DNA from: PLGF01 sp052139695 | GTDB lineage: Bacteria; Verrucomicrobiota; Verrucomicrobiia; Limisphaerales; Palsa-1400 | Direction: 5' to 3' | Assembly (NCBI GenBank): GCA_052139695.1 | Contig: JBKQWF010000158.1 | Location: 1 to 26,239, forward strand | Length of the DNA: 26,239 bases | Part shown: piece after piece, positions 1 to 7,742 of the stretch | Layout: each line of letters opens with the position of its first letter | Numbering within the stretch: the stretch's first letter is position 1 | Program-made: the position numbers and the translations under genes | The notes under the pieces: generated by a model | Seen by the model: only the letters and a program-made list of their open reading frames with translations | What the model was told of the DNA's origin: nothing | Database searches by the model: none

Positions 1-232
1 GCTACGGATGGCAGGCTAATTGCCTCGTGGCGTAAGGAGGCGTTAATAAATTAAGGTGGCAAGTTGACGCGGGGATTTTGGCGGCTGGCGGCGTTGCTCC
101 TCAGTCGAAGATCCGCGAGGGATATTCTCCTTCGTCGCGCCTTGCCAGCCGTCAAAATCCCCGCGTCAACTTGCCACCTTAATTTATTAACGCCTCCTTA
201 CGCCACGAGGCAATTAGCCTGCCATCCGTAGC
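1..232. repeat. Large inverted repeat (about 89-bp arms)
   Basis: Positions 1-89 are the reverse complement of 144-232, with one mismatch at position 81 and a spacer of about 54 nt. Base i pairs with base 233-i. The left arm starts exactly at the window edge, so the repeat may continue outside. The outer arm contains the motif GCTACGGATGGCAGG, which also follows several tRNA-like elements in this window. It could be a genuine long hairpin or a fold-back assembly artefact at a contig end. Confidence 0.85.
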
Positions 233-247
233 CTCGGCGAAGGATGA

Positions 248-334
248 TCGCCCGGGAAGGTTCTGCCCCCTCGATTTCCGGGTGTAGGCCGGACGTGATG
301 CTATTGTGGCTTCCCAAGCCTTGCGATTCAGGCG
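248..334 (-). ncRNA. tRNA-like element, possible Val(TAC)
   Basis: On the minus strand an anticodon arm TCCGG/CCGGA holds the loop CCTACAC, which reads anticodon TAC with C at position 33. A T-arm GAGGG/CCTTC has loop GGCAGAA instead of TTC. The best acceptor, CGCCTGA/CCGGGCG, leaves a D-region about 15 nt too long, so the 5' half is rearranged or my pairing is wrong. No CCA is encoded; TCATCC follows the discriminator A. This is one of the weaker members of the set. Confidence 0.4.
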
Positions 335-403
335 CCCGACAAGAGACGTTCGCTTCGCGAATTGCAATCACCACCGAGCGGTCGAAGCTCGACTTGCCAA
401 AGC

Positions 404-478
404 TGGCTGCCGGGGCTGGATTTGCACCAGCATAAGCGCCTTCAAAGGGCGCTGTCCTACGAATTAGACGACCCGGCA
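404..478 (-). ncRNA. Noncanonical tRNA-like gene, Gln(TTG)
   Basis: This is a full cloverleaf. The acceptor TGCCGGG/CCCGGCA is perfect, with discriminator G and encoded CCA. The D-stem is GTCT/GGAC with loop AATTCGTA and no GG pair. The anticodon stem GCGCC/GGCGC has loop CTTTGAA, giving anticodon TTG. The T-stem GCTGG/CCAGC has loop TGCAAAT, so position 55 is G where tRNAs have T. U1:A72 and G73 match bacterial tRNA-Gln identity. It looks chargeable but not elongation-competent. Confidence 0.75.
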
Positions 479-483
479 GAAGA

Positions 484-574
484 AGTGCAGAGTTATAAGT
501 GCGGAATGCAGAATGAAAAGCCAGCAGGCCGCCAATTTGTTTTACAACTCTGCACTTTGCACTCTTCATTCTCA
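484..574. repeat. MITE-like inverted repeat
   Basis: AGTGCAGAGTT at 484-494 is matched in inverse by AACTCTGCACT at 545-555, with further TGCAGAATG/CATTCT-type repeats inside. Similar TGCACTCTGCATTC sequences recur at 12375-12431 and 13610-13652, each time next to tRNA-like genes. Here the element sits between the Gln and Lys elements and has no coding capacity. Confidence 0.6.
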
Positions 575-582
575 ACTGGAAT

Positions 583-653
583 TGGCCCGCCTCGGTAACG
601 CTCCGAGTTCAGCGGCTTAAAAGACCGCGGCTTCACTTTAAAGCTTGCAGGCC
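583..653 (-). ncRNA. Noncanonical tRNA-like gene, Lys(TTT)
   Basis: The acceptor GGCCTGC/GCGGGCC is 7 bp with one G:U pair. The D-stem GCTT/AAGC has loop TAAAGTG, lacking GG. The anticodon stem GCGGT/GCCGC has loop CTTTTAA, anticodon TTT. The T-stem CTCGG/CCGAG has loop AGCGTTA instead of TTCRANN. The discriminator is A, as in tRNA-Lys. CCA is not encoded; ATT follows. The next element begins only 4 nt away. Confidence 0.7.
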
Positions 654-657
654 GAAA

Positions 658-736
658 TGGTGCTCGCGGCAGGTGCTTGCGCACGGCCACCTCCCGCACC
701 TGCACTGGCGCCTGCCAAGGCTTGGACTACGCGAGC
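658..736 (-). ncRNA. Irregular tRNA-like element with inserted hairpin
   Basis: A perfect acceptor GCTCGCG/CGCGAGC with discriminator A and encoded CCA encloses 61 nt that do not fold as a normal cloverleaf. GCAGGTGC pairs with GCACCTGC around a long loop containing GGTGGCCGTGCGCAAGCACC. No anticodon arm can be assigned; CCAAGCCTTGG may form a tiny D-arm. The 20-nt segment recurs in opposite orientation in the Asp-like element at 13138-13228. Confidence 0.5.
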
Positions 737-744
737 GAACAAAG

Positions 745-817
745 TGGATCCTCCAGCCGGTGAATGCTCCGGCTTGATTTCTTTACAAAAGAAATCCGCA
801 GGCTGCTGCATGGAGGT
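745..817 (-). ncRNA. Noncanonical tRNA-like gene, Thr(TGT)
   Basis: The acceptor CCTCCA/TGGAGG is 6 bp, followed by CCA after a discriminator T. The D-arm is GCAG-CAGC-CTGC with a loop of only 4 nt. The anticodon arm GATTTCT/AGAAATC is unusually long and has loop TTTGTAA, anticodon TGT. The T-stem GCCGG/CCGGC has an 8-nt loop, AGCATTCA, with no TTC. Real tRNA-Thr normally has A73, so identity rests on the anticodon alone. Confidence 0.6.
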
Positions 818-950
818 GAAGATTGATCAACCTGCGCCCGCACTTTTCAAAAGACGTTGTCTCGGATAGCCTCGTTCCATCGAGACTGTATCGTCCCAAG
901 AGCCGGTTGCCGCGCCGGGAGAAACCCGTGCTCGCCGTGTTCGGCGGTGG

Positions 951-2117
951 ATGGTGGCCGCCGCCATCGCCAGCCTCATTGCAGGGGCTTTGTTGGCGCG
1001 TGTCATTGAACCGGGTGTCGGGGTCGAAAAGGTCGTGCTCGCTGGAGACACCCCGGCGATTCATCTATTTCCGAAAACATCCGGACCGCGCCCGGTGGCA
1101 TTGCTCGCTCATGGCGTCACGGCGTCAAAAGAAACCATGTTTCGTTTTGGTGAAGCGCTGGCCGCGGCCGGATTTGATTGTTACGCCGTGGATATGGCGG
1201 GACACGGGGAGTCAAGACTGCGCCTTTCTGGGCCCGAACTCGTCGCCCAAATGGGCCGCGTCATCCGAGCACTTGGTCGGGTGGATGTGTTCGTCGGCCA
1301 CTCGATGGGGGCGGCCGCTGGTCAGGCGAGTTTTCAGAATGGCGACTTGAAACCGAAGCTGTTCATTGCCGCGGGGGCGAATGTCAAGCTGGGTGAGCAA
1401 GGGCCACCGTTGCTTCTATTGGCTGGCGATTTCGAGGAATTAGTTTCCCTGGCCAGCCTCAAGGCGCGTTCCGATGCACGCTTGGTGTTGTCTCCCTGGT
1501 CGGATCATGTCCTTGAAATCTTTGATCCGCGTCTGGTGAATGCCGGCGTTGAAGCGGCCTGCGCCGCAGTCGGAAGAACACCGCCTCCGCCGCCGAGGTC
1601 GTGGCTCTGGCGACTGGCAGGCGCGCTGTGCGGAATGGCGGGCGCGCTCGGATTGATGCGGAATTTGACCAAACTCGATCCCCGATTCGCGCGGGCGCGC
1701 GGCATTCTTGTCCCGGCCGCCCTCCTCATTGCGGTCGCACTCACGACAGGATGGTGGTTTGGCGCGAGTCCGATCCTCCATCGCATTCCCTTGCAGCTCA
1801 CGATTGGGGTCCTCGTCTGGCTGGCGCTCACGGGGATCGCTCAGCTTGGCCTGCCGCGGTGGACCCTCGCTGCTGCTGTGGCAACGTTTACGTTTCTCTG
1901 CATGATTGTTCAATCCATCCCGCCTGTTGCTTCCGGAGATTGGGGGATTACTTTCCGCATTGTGGCCCTTATGGGAACGGTATGCACCTTGTTCGCAGGC
2001 GTCGGGCTGGTTCTCGGCAGAAGAATGGCCTCGGGCGACTCGCGACGCGATGGTGACTTGGCTGTGGCGATTTTCTTAGGCTACGCCATCGGCCAGTGGA
2101 TGCCGAAGTTCTTCTAA
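951..2117 (+). CDS. Alpha/beta hydrolase with C-terminal membrane domain
   Basis: This is a 388-aa protein. Residues 45-195 form a serine-hydrolase core: an AHG oxyanion-type turn near 54, the nucleophile elbow GHSMG with Ser118, and a late catalytic His186 in the motif SDH. Asp160 is a candidate acid. A hydrophobic N-terminal stretch may anchor the protein. From about residue 215 there are five or six strongly hydrophobic segments, so the enzyme is membrane-embedded. The substrate is unknown; esterase or thioesterase activity is possible. The ATG has no clear ribosome site and the frame is open upstream, so the start is uncertain. The next gene begins 81 nt later. Confidence 0.75.
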   Translation: MVAAAIASLIAGALLARVIEPGVGVEKVVLAGDTPAIHLFPKTSGPRPVALLAHGVTASKETMFRFGEALAAAGFDCYAVDMAGHGESRLRLSGPELVAQMGRVIRALGRVDVFVGHSMGAAAGQASFQNGDLKPKLFIAAGANVKLGEQGPPLLLLAGDFEELVSLASLKARSDARLVLSPWSDHVLEIFDPRLVNAGVEAACAAVGRTPPPPPRSWLWRLAGALCGMAGALGLMRNLTKLDPRFARARGILVPAALLIAVALTTGWWFGASPILHRIPLQLTIGVLVWLALTGIAQLGLPRWTLAAAVATFTFLCMIVQSIPPVASGDWGITFRIVALMGTVCTLFAGVGLVLGRRMASGDSRRDGDLAVAIFLGYAIGQWMPKFF

Positions 2118-2198
2118 AAAGAACGGGGCGTTTCTCTTCCAAACTTGCCTCGCAATTATAATTGCCGCCAATGACAACTGCGGTTTGAGTAATGCCAA

Positions 2199-2789
2199 AT
2201 GACAACTACCAGTTCATCCGACATACCGCGCAGCCTGGACGAGCAAAAGCGCGAATTTGCCCAACGCCGTGGTTTGGCGATGCCTCTGGCAGGCGCAGTC
2301 GCCTGGACGATTGTCGGAGTGGCGGGCGTTTTTCTGCCGCCCATCCTGAAGGCGTGGACCCTCTTCGTAGCCGTCGGTTCCATTGCCGGATTGGGCATCC
2401 TTTTCTCTCGCTTTACCGGCGAGAATTTCCTCGATAAACAACGGCCCAAAAACGTGTTCGATGGGTTGTTCTTTCGAACTGTCGGCGAGGCCTGGTTGGT
2501 TTTCGCCATCGCGATTCCTTTTTTCCGCGCGGATTACACGTCGTTGCCATTGTCGGTGGGCATCCTCAGTGGTTTGATGTGGTTGCCGCTCTCCTGGATG
2601 ATTGGGCATTGGATCGGCACTTTCCACACAGTGGCGCGCACGGCTCTCGTGACAGCCATCTGGTATTGTTTTCCCAATTCCCGCTATGTTGCCGTGCCGG
2701 CCGTGATCGTGGCCGTTTACGCCGTAACCATCGCCGTCCTTGAAGCGCGTTGGCGGCGCACCGCGGCTAAACAGTCCGAGTTCGCCTAA
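2199..2789 (+). CDS. Integral membrane protein, unknown function
   Basis: This is a 196-aa protein with a short charged N-terminus (about 25 residues) followed by about six hydrophobic segments, for example near residues 28-52, 60-75, 98-110, 118-135, 145-160 and 165-185. It ends in a basic tail. No catalytic motif is visible and I do not recognise the family with confidence. It follows the hydrolase on the same strand and may be co-transcribed. Confidence 0.7.
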   Translation: MTTTSSSDIPRSLDEQKREFAQRRGLAMPLAGAVAWTIVGVAGVFLPPILKAWTLFVAVGSIAGLGILFSRFTGENFLDKQRPKNVFDGLFFRTVGEAWLVFAIAIPFFRADYTSLPLSVGILSGLMWLPLSWMIGHWIGTFHTVARTALVTAIWYCFPNSRYVAVPAVIVAVYAVTIAVLEARWRRTAAKQSEFA

Positions 2790-2800
2790 CGCGCAGAAAG

Positions 2801-2862
2801 TGGCGGAATGCCGTGGACTTGCGCCACTTGCCCGAAGGCACGCACTCGTTAGCACCGAGATT
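2801..2862 (-). ncRNA. Partial tRNA-like element, Ser(GCT)
   Basis: The 3' two thirds of a class II tRNA are readable on the minus strand. An anticodon arm CTCG/CGAG has loop GTGCTAA (anticodon GCT), followed by a variable arm TGCC-TTCG-GGCA. The T-stem GTGG/CCAC has loop CGCAAGT, then 3' acceptor GCATTCC, discriminator G and CCA. G73 and a long variable arm fit Ser. No matching 5' acceptor strand is found, so the element is degraded or rearranged. The same sequence would otherwise be read as an upstream extension of the next gene. Confidence 0.5.
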
Positions 2863-2950
2863 ATCCGAAGGCCGCGTCAAACTGTTGGCAAAGCCTAACT
2901 GGAGATCGTATAAACAGTTCCAGCATCGGCGATCGGTCGATGCAAAGAAC

Positions 2951-4750
2951 ATGAAAACGTGGAGACTTTCGCTTGTCCGCCTCGCCTTGATTTTCCCGCT
3001 CGTTTCGTGTTCGGTCGCTGCGGATGAAAACCGCTGGTGGCCGGTCCAGTCAGAGCCGAAAACGCTGGTCCGATTGCGGGCCGATCAGTTGCCTGAACCC
3101 CGCGCAGCTTCGGAGATGGCCGCACAATCCGTCGCCGGCCTCGCCGCAAAATCCGTTAATGAAGGCCGCGGCGACGAGATGGTATGGATCGGGACCGACA
3201 ACCCCGATATTGAGGATTGGCTCTCTCGGTTGCTCAAACGCCGTCCTCAATTGGAAGCGCCTCGGACGGCGGCGCTTTGGGAATTGGTGGATCGTTACGC
3301 CGGCAAAGGAATCATCAATGGGTATATTCTTTACCGTTCGGATTATTCCAAAGGCGAATTGGGGCAAAATCGTCCGGGCATGGATTGTTCAGTCAACGTC
3401 GCCACCAGCCTTGCTGGTGTCCTCGACGGTATCATTGTGGACGAGAGCATCGAAGGCGAAGCCAAGCGACACGGGCTTAAGCTTCTCATGGACGTCCGGA
3501 AAAAAACGCAGAAATGGTGTTTCGATACCTATCGGGAACAGTTCAGCCGCCACATGCTTTGCACGCAGGATCCGCGAAAGTGCAACGCACGCGATCTGGC
3601 CATCGCACAGAAAACTCTCACCGTGTTCGGATATGAAGACCCGGTGCCCGCGGCACTGAAATGGATCGAGCCGCTCTCACCCATTCTCGGCTGGAACGGC
3701 GGCGACGAATTCCAGGCGACACGGATGGCCAGCGTGGAGGGGGATTTTCAGACTTCAACCGACTGGGCCGTCAACCTGCCGGTCCTGATGGCTGGCACTG
3801 AAAACGTCGAACCGCCGAGGGTTCGCGGATTCGACCCGCGGGCAATTGATTGGAAAGACCAACGCAGCGCGGTGAGCTTTATCCGGAGTGACGGCGACAA
3901 TGTGGACACCGCGGAAGGGAGTTTTTTTCGAGGCAGCGAAGGCGCGAGCATCTGGGGCGATCCGAATCGAGGGAAGATACCTTTCGGTTGGTCCTTCTGC
4001 TTTGCGCACCTGGCGCAGTTGTGCCCTGAAGCCACCGAATACGCGGCCGCCACGCAGTCCACGAATGATTCATTCCTCGAGTGGGGTGGCGGCTATTACT
4101 ATCCTGACCTCTTCGCCATTGATCGCACCAACCGCTGGGAGTTGCTCGGCCTTCACGCACGACGGACGCTGGCACTCATGCGGCGGACAAACACACGCGT
4201 CATCGGCTTCAACGTGACGAAGCTCGATTCGGTCGATACACGAAAGGCCTGTGAGGTCATCGCTGCCCAATCCAGCGGTTTGCTGGCGATCCTGCTTTGG
4301 CAATATGACAACTACACGGCAGGCGCCGGTAACGTCTTTTGGGTAAGAGATGGTGATGGGGTCGAGGTCCCGGTGATCAGCGCGCGATACGCCATCTGGA
4401 ATCGTGAGAACCGACAGCCGCGCTCGGGCACACCGGCCAAAATCGCTCACGAGATTCAGCGAACCATCGAGAGCACAACTGTGGCTGAGTCACCGCGTTA
4501 TGACTGGGTGAACGTTCATGCTTGGTCATGGTTCAAAAACGCACCCGGCAGCAATGAGGACGCCGAGGACATGCCACAGAAAGATGCGGAAGCGCATGGA
4601 GGCAAGCGCGTCTATAGTCCCGTTGTGTGGTGCGCAGAACGGCTTCCATCCAGTATTCGCACCGTCGATCCCGAAGAACTCATCTGGCGCATCCGCATGA
4701 AGCACAATCCGGAACAAACCACACTACTCATTGAGAGATGGCCCAAATGA
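2951..4750 (+). CDS. GxGYxYP-family lipoprotein, putative glycoside hydrolase
   Basis: The 599-aa product begins with a basic, hydrophobic signal ending in LVSC, a lipobox, so it is probably an exported lipoprotein. The middle and C-terminal half carries IRSDGDN and, further on, GGGYYYPD, the signature of the GxGYxYP domain found in polysaccharide-utilising Bacteroidota and Verrucomicrobiota. Asp and Glu residues in these motifs are candidate catalytic or binding residues. The frame is open upstream to 2813, but I chose the ATG at 2951 because of the signal peptide and because the upstream part overlaps a tRNA-like element. Glycan hydrolysis is a family-level prediction only. Confidence 0.8.
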   Translation: MKTWRLSLVRLALIFPLVSCSVAADENRWWPVQSEPKTLVRLRADQLPEPRAASEMAAQSVAGLAAKSVNEGRGDEMVWIGTDNPDIEDWLSRLLKRRPQLEAPRTAALWELVDRYAGKGIINGYILYRSDYSKGELGQNRPGMDCSVNVATSLAGVLDGIIVDESIEGEAKRHGLKLLMDVRKKTQKWCFDTYREQFSRHMLCTQDPRKCNARDLAIAQKTLTVFGYEDPVPAALKWIEPLSPILGWNGGDEFQATRMASVEGDFQTSTDWAVNLPVLMAGTENVEPPRVRGFDPRAIDWKDQRSAVSFIRSDGDNVDTAEGSFFRGSEGASIWGDPNRGKIPFGWSFCFAHLAQLCPEATEYAAATQSTNDSFLEWGGGYYYPDLFAIDRTNRWELLGLHARRTLALMRRTNTRVIGFNVTKLDSVDTRKACEVIAAQSSGLLAILLWQYDNYTAGAGNVFWVRDGDGVEVPVISARYAIWNRENRQPRSGTPAKIAHEIQRTIESTTVAESPRYDWVNVHAWSWFKNAPGSNEDAEDMPQKDAEAHGGKRVYSPVVWCAERLPSSIRTVDPEELIWRIRMKHNPEQTTLLIERWPK

Positions 4751-5038
4751 GAGGCCAACTGCGGCTAGTCTTGTCGGCCCTAAATTGACTTCGCGCACGG
4801 GATTCGGGCCAGGCTCCGCAGTTTAGGAGACGGAGCTACGCCGCGGAGTCGCAAGCCAAAACAAACGACGACACGAAGGCGGAGTTGAACCGCCGCAGCC
4901 AGGTCTGTGATGCCCTGGCCGGCACCGGTGTTCGCGCCGCGAAAAAATGCTTTGCCCACATTAGCCCCAGCGTAAAATGGAATTGCTGGCGCCCGATTTT
5001 TATACGACAATAGCGCTTGAGAATCGGCCTTTGCTGAC
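4751..5038. other. Intergenic region with repeat and tRNA-like remnant
   Basis: No convincing ORF is present. The region holds a short palindromic stretch around 4818-4850 (GGAGACGGAGCTACGCCGCG) and a degenerate minus-strand tRNA-like element at 4867-4940. Confidence 0.6.
4867..4940 (-). ncRNA. Degenerate tRNA-like element
   Basis: A perfect T-stem GGCGG/CCGCC has the canonical loop TTCAACT. Below it, acceptor strands GCGCGAA/TTCGTGT pair with two G:U pairs. The anticodon-position stem GCCAGG/CCTGGC has a 10-nt loop, GCATCACAGA, so no anticodon can be called. There is almost no D-arm and no CCA. It is probably a pseudogene or a relic. Confidence 0.35.
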
Positions 5039-5368
5039 ATGACTCATTCCGAAATCGATCAAGTTAGCCTGGAAATGGCCCGCAGGGTGGCGGATCGGGT
5101 GCGGCACAACCCGGCATTGCTAGAGATTGCCCATGCCAACCTTGCCCGATGGTCACGTCAAAACGCCGCTGTCGGTTCGTTGCTCCGCTGCTATGCCGAG
5201 TGGGAGGAAATCCTTTCGCGTCCCGTTGACGAGATCTGCGATTTGCTGTGCTCGGATGCGGATGATGCGCAACGATTGCGTCAAAATTCGCCCTTCGTCG
5301 GCGTGCTTTCGCCGGCGGAAGTTTGGGAAATTAAATCCCGCTTCCACCATGCTCCGACCACAGCTTGA
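5039..5368 (+). CDS. Hypothetical partner of a nucleotidyltransferase
   Basis: This is a 109-aa, mostly helical, charged protein with no membrane segment. The C-terminal part (SPFVGVLSP, then EVWEIKSRF) resembles small proteins seen next to DUF6036-type nucleotidyltransferases. Its stop lies 20 nt inside the next gene, so the two are translationally coupled. This arrangement suggests a toxin-antitoxin-like or regulatory pair, with this gene as the small partner. Function is inferred from context only. Confidence 0.7.
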   Translation: MTHSEIDQVSLEMARRVADRVRHNPALLEIAHANLARWSRQNAAVGSLLRCYAEWEEILSRPVDEICDLLCSDADDAQRLRQNSPFVGVLSPAEVWEIKSRFHHAPTTA

Positions 5369-5891
5369 GCATATCATCCGGGCTTCCGCTGCCATCACTG
5401 GCGCGCCGGAATTTGTCATTGTTGGCAGCCAAGCTTTGCTCGGACAGTTTCCGGAGGCCCCCGAGGAATTGTTGGTTTCCATCGAGGCCGACGTGTTTTC
5501 GCTGCGTGATCCAGCGGACAGTGATTTGATTGACGGATCCATTGGCGAAGGCTCGCCTTTTCATCAAACTTTCGGGTATTACGCCCACGGTGTCAGCGTT
5601 GAGACGGCGGTGTTGCCTAAAGGATGGCGTCAACGTCTCATCCCCATTCCCAATCAAAACACCGGCGGAGGCACTGGGCTTTGCCTTGAAATTCACGACT
5701 TGGCCGTTTCCAAACTGGTGGCGGGCCGCGAGAAAGACCTGGATTTCTTTTCCGGTTTGCTGCGGCACCGGCTCATTTTGATAGAGTCCATTCGCGCACG
5801 ATTGAAGGCGACGGCGCTTTCCCCGGAACGCCTGGACATGTGTTGTGCTCGGCTGGAACGATTCGACCGCGACCGCGGCAAGAAGCCCTGA
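5349..5891 (+). CDS. DUF6036-like nucleotidyltransferase
   Basis: This is a 180-aa protein. The start (VIVGSQALLGQFPEA) matches the GS motif of minimal nucleotidyltransferases. An ADVFS stretch follows as the acidic metal-binding strand, then EIHDLAVSKLVAGREKD, typical of AbiEii/MNT-like enzymes. Such enzymes transfer nucleotides to RNA or protein and often act as toxins or as antitoxins that AMPylate. I chose the ATG at 5349 because the longer frame overlaps the previous gene and lacks the domain. It overlaps the upstream gene by 20 nt. Substrate is unknown; tRNA is a possibility in this locus but not shown. Confidence 0.75.
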   Translation: MLRPQLEHIIRASAAITGAPEFVIVGSQALLGQFPEAPEELLVSIEADVFSLRDPADSDLIDGSIGEGSPFHQTFGYYAHGVSVETAVLPKGWRQRLIPIPNQNTGGGTGLCLEIHDLAVSKLVAGREKDLDFFSGLLRHRLILIESIRARLKATALSPERLDMCCARLERFDRDRGKKP

Positions 5892-5959
5892 ATCTGGTGT
5901 CCGGCCATTACTTCGACCGTGCGGGGTCTTCTGGCGGCAGGCCAGATTCACTTGGGAAA

Positions 5960-6051
5960 TGGTCGGGCATCAGGGTATCGCGCCCTGTATTCCGGTTTGG
6001 AAGGTACTTTGCGGACGGCCACTGGCGTGTTTTTCTCAACACTTATGCCCG
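5960..6051 (-). ncRNA. Noncanonical tRNA-like element, anticodon unclear
   Basis: The acceptor CGGGCAT/ATGCCCG is perfect, with discriminator A and encoded CCA. The D-arm GTGTT/AACAC has loop GAGAAA. The T-stem CAGGG/CCCTG has loop CGCGATA instead of TTC. The 38 nt between D and T arms do not give a normal anticodon arm. They include GTGGCCGTCCGCAAAG, shared with the Cys-like element, and TTCCAAACCGGA, which resembles the 3' side of a Trp anticodon arm. Confidence 0.6.
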
Positions 6052-6108
6052 GAGAAATGGGAATTAATCATCGTTGTTGGTGGTTTCAAAAGAAGCGATA
6101 ATCCATCA

Positions 6109-6855
6109 ATGACAATTCCGGCTGAATTGCTCCAACGCCTTGCCGTCGCCAAAAGCGTGACTGTGCTCACTGGCGCAGGCGTATCGGCGGAAAGCGGTGT
6201 CCCGACATTCCGGGATGCTCAAACCGGCCTGTGGGCGAAATTCAGTCCAGAGGAATTGGCCACTCCGCGCGCCTTCCAACGCAATCCCCGGCTCGTTTGG
6301 GAGTGGTATGACTGGCGTAAAAAACTCGTCGCCGGCGCGAAACCAAACCCGGCCCATCTCGCTTTGGTGGATATGCAGAACCTCTTTCTGCGGTTCCATC
6401 TCATCACGCAAAACGTGGATGGTCTGCATCAACGCGCCGGAAGCCGGAACGTCCTCGAACTGCACGGCAATATCACGCGCACCAAATGCTCGGAAGAAGG
6501 CACGATTGTTTCAAGTTGGAAGGACACCGGCGAGGTCCCTCCAAAATGTCCGGCCTGTGGCGGCTTGCTGCGCCCCGACGTGGTGTGGTTCGAAGAGCCG
6601 ATGCCTGAAGAGGAGATGCAACAGGCCATGACTGCGAGCACGCATTGCGACTTCTTCTTCTCCGTCGGCACCTCCACCGTTGTTTATCCCGCGGCTGCTC
6701 TGCCTTCGGAAGCGTTGCGAAGCGGGGCGACCGTGGTGGAGATCAATCCGCAACCAACACCCTTCACGGCACAGGCGCAATTCGCTCTGGCTGGGGCGGC
6801 CGGGATTGTGTTGCCCGAGTTGGTGAAGTCGCTCAAGGCTTTTCGCGCTTCTTGA
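6109..6855 (+). CDS. Sir2-family NAD-dependent protein deacylase
   Basis: This 248-aa protein has the full Rossmann and catalytic signature: GAGVSAESG and FRD near residues 22-36, then QNVDGLHQ, then the catalytic His in ELHGN. A second CxxC (CPAC) follows, and later VGTS and EINPQ. WEWYDWRK contains the YxxR pair that marks class III (SIRT5/CobB-like) enzymes, so it may remove succinyl or other acidic acyl groups from lysines. The first zinc pair is odd: the usual CxxC reads CSEE with one Cys. The frame is open upstream, but that part is the tRNA-like element at 5960-6051, so the ATG at 6109 is preferred. Confidence 0.88.
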   Translation: MTIPAELLQRLAVAKSVTVLTGAGVSAESGVPTFRDAQTGLWAKFSPEELATPRAFQRNPRLVWEWYDWRKKLVAGAKPNPAHLALVDMQNLFLRFHLITQNVDGLHQRAGSRNVLELHGNITRTKCSEEGTIVSSWKDTGEVPPKCPACGGLLRPDVVWFEEPMPEEEMQQAMTASTHCDFFFSVGTSTVVYPAAALPSEALRSGATVVEINPQPTPFTAQAQFALAGAAGIVLPELVKSLKAFRAS

Positions 6856-6984
6856 AATGCGTCGAGAAACCGGTCGCGAGGTTTTGATTTGTCCCTGAAT
6901 CATTGCCCGGCTAATTTCAGCAAGCGTGATCCAGCCGAATCGCACGATCCAAGGACGCTGCCCGCCGTCAACCCCACCGCGACC

Positions 6985-7191
6985 TTATTCCGCGGCGGCG
7001 ATCGCAACCCTTCTCGCGTTCGCAGAAATTCCGTCCGGGAGACGCACATTCCAGCGACGTTCTGTCTTGTCCACCTGTAGGATTAAACAGGCAGTGGTTG
7101 GAGGATGGCTGACGGGAGAATCCACAAGAACAAAGTCCCGGCCCATTTGCGCCACCGACATGGAAAATCCATTGACCAGCAGGCGCATCAT
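6985..7191 (-). CDS. Small hypothetical protein
   Basis: This is a 68-aa protein from the first of two adjacent ATGs, with beta-strand-like alternation: SMSVAQMGRDF, then ACLILQVD and RRWNVRLPDG. It resembles short, uncharacterised Planctomycetes/Verrucomicrobia proteins, although I cannot name a family. An AGGTG lies just before the start. The frame is open to 7248, but that would overlap the divergent kinase-like gene. The flanking 6856-6984 shows nothing else convincing. Confidence 0.5.
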   Translation of the reverse strand: MMRLLVNGFSMSVAQMGRDFVLVDSPVSHPPTTACLILQVDKTERRWNVRLPDGISANARRVAIAAAE

Positions 7192-7231
7192 CACCTGGGC
7201 GGAATGTCCGCCCTGACCGCTGAATGCAGCT

Positions 7232-7742
7232 ATGGAAGAAGTTCTCATTCAAAACGCCGTTGCTTACGCATCGCAGCAGCACTGCCAGCTCGCGGAGCGT
7301 CTCGGCTTCGGAATTCACGGTATCATTTTTGTCGCGGAAGACAAGCGCGGCGGCGGGAAAACGGCTGTCAAAGTCCATCGGGCGGAAGATCCTTTTCGCC
7401 GCGAGCTTTCCGTGTATGAGCGCTTGCAGCGAATCGGCATCACCGAGATTCTGGGTTTTAACGTTCCCCAGTTCATTGGCACCGACGATGCCTTGCGCGT
7501 GATAGAAATGACTATCGTCATGCGTCCCTTCATTCTGGATTTTGCCGGGGCATACCTGGACGCCCCGCCCACTTTCTCGGATGAAATCTGGGGGGGAATG
7601 GGAAGCCGAAAAGCGGGACCAATTTGACGTCCACTGGCCGAAAGTCCAAGCCATCCTGACCGCCTTGGAGGGAATGGATATTTACATGGTGGATGTGTCG
7701 CCAAGCAATATCGCGTTCGTGTGGGATGGTCATTTGCAGTGA
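7232..7742 (+). pseudogene. Small kinase-like gene with frameshift
   Basis: Two overlapping frames make one kinase-fold protein of about 170 aa. The first (from 7232) has a glycine-rich loop, a TAVKVHR lysine, and a conserved Glu in the following helix. The second (to 7742) has DVSPSNIAF, a D-x4-N catalytic loop, and ends soon after with VWDG where DFG would lie. They join at a run of seven G at 7590-7596; six G would give IWGEWEAE and restore the frame. This may be a homopolymer error, programmed slippage or a real mutation. The protein is short for a kinase. Confidence 0.6.

Noticed and set aside
198..575. 125-aa minus-strand ORF across the left tRNA-like cluster
   Set aside because: It reads through structured tRNA-like elements and a palindromic repeat; such frames are a common misannotation.
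6968..7654. 228-aa minus-strand ORF
   Set aside because: It runs opposite the kinase-like gene and in a different frame from the more protein-like small ORF at 6985-7191. No recognisable motif.
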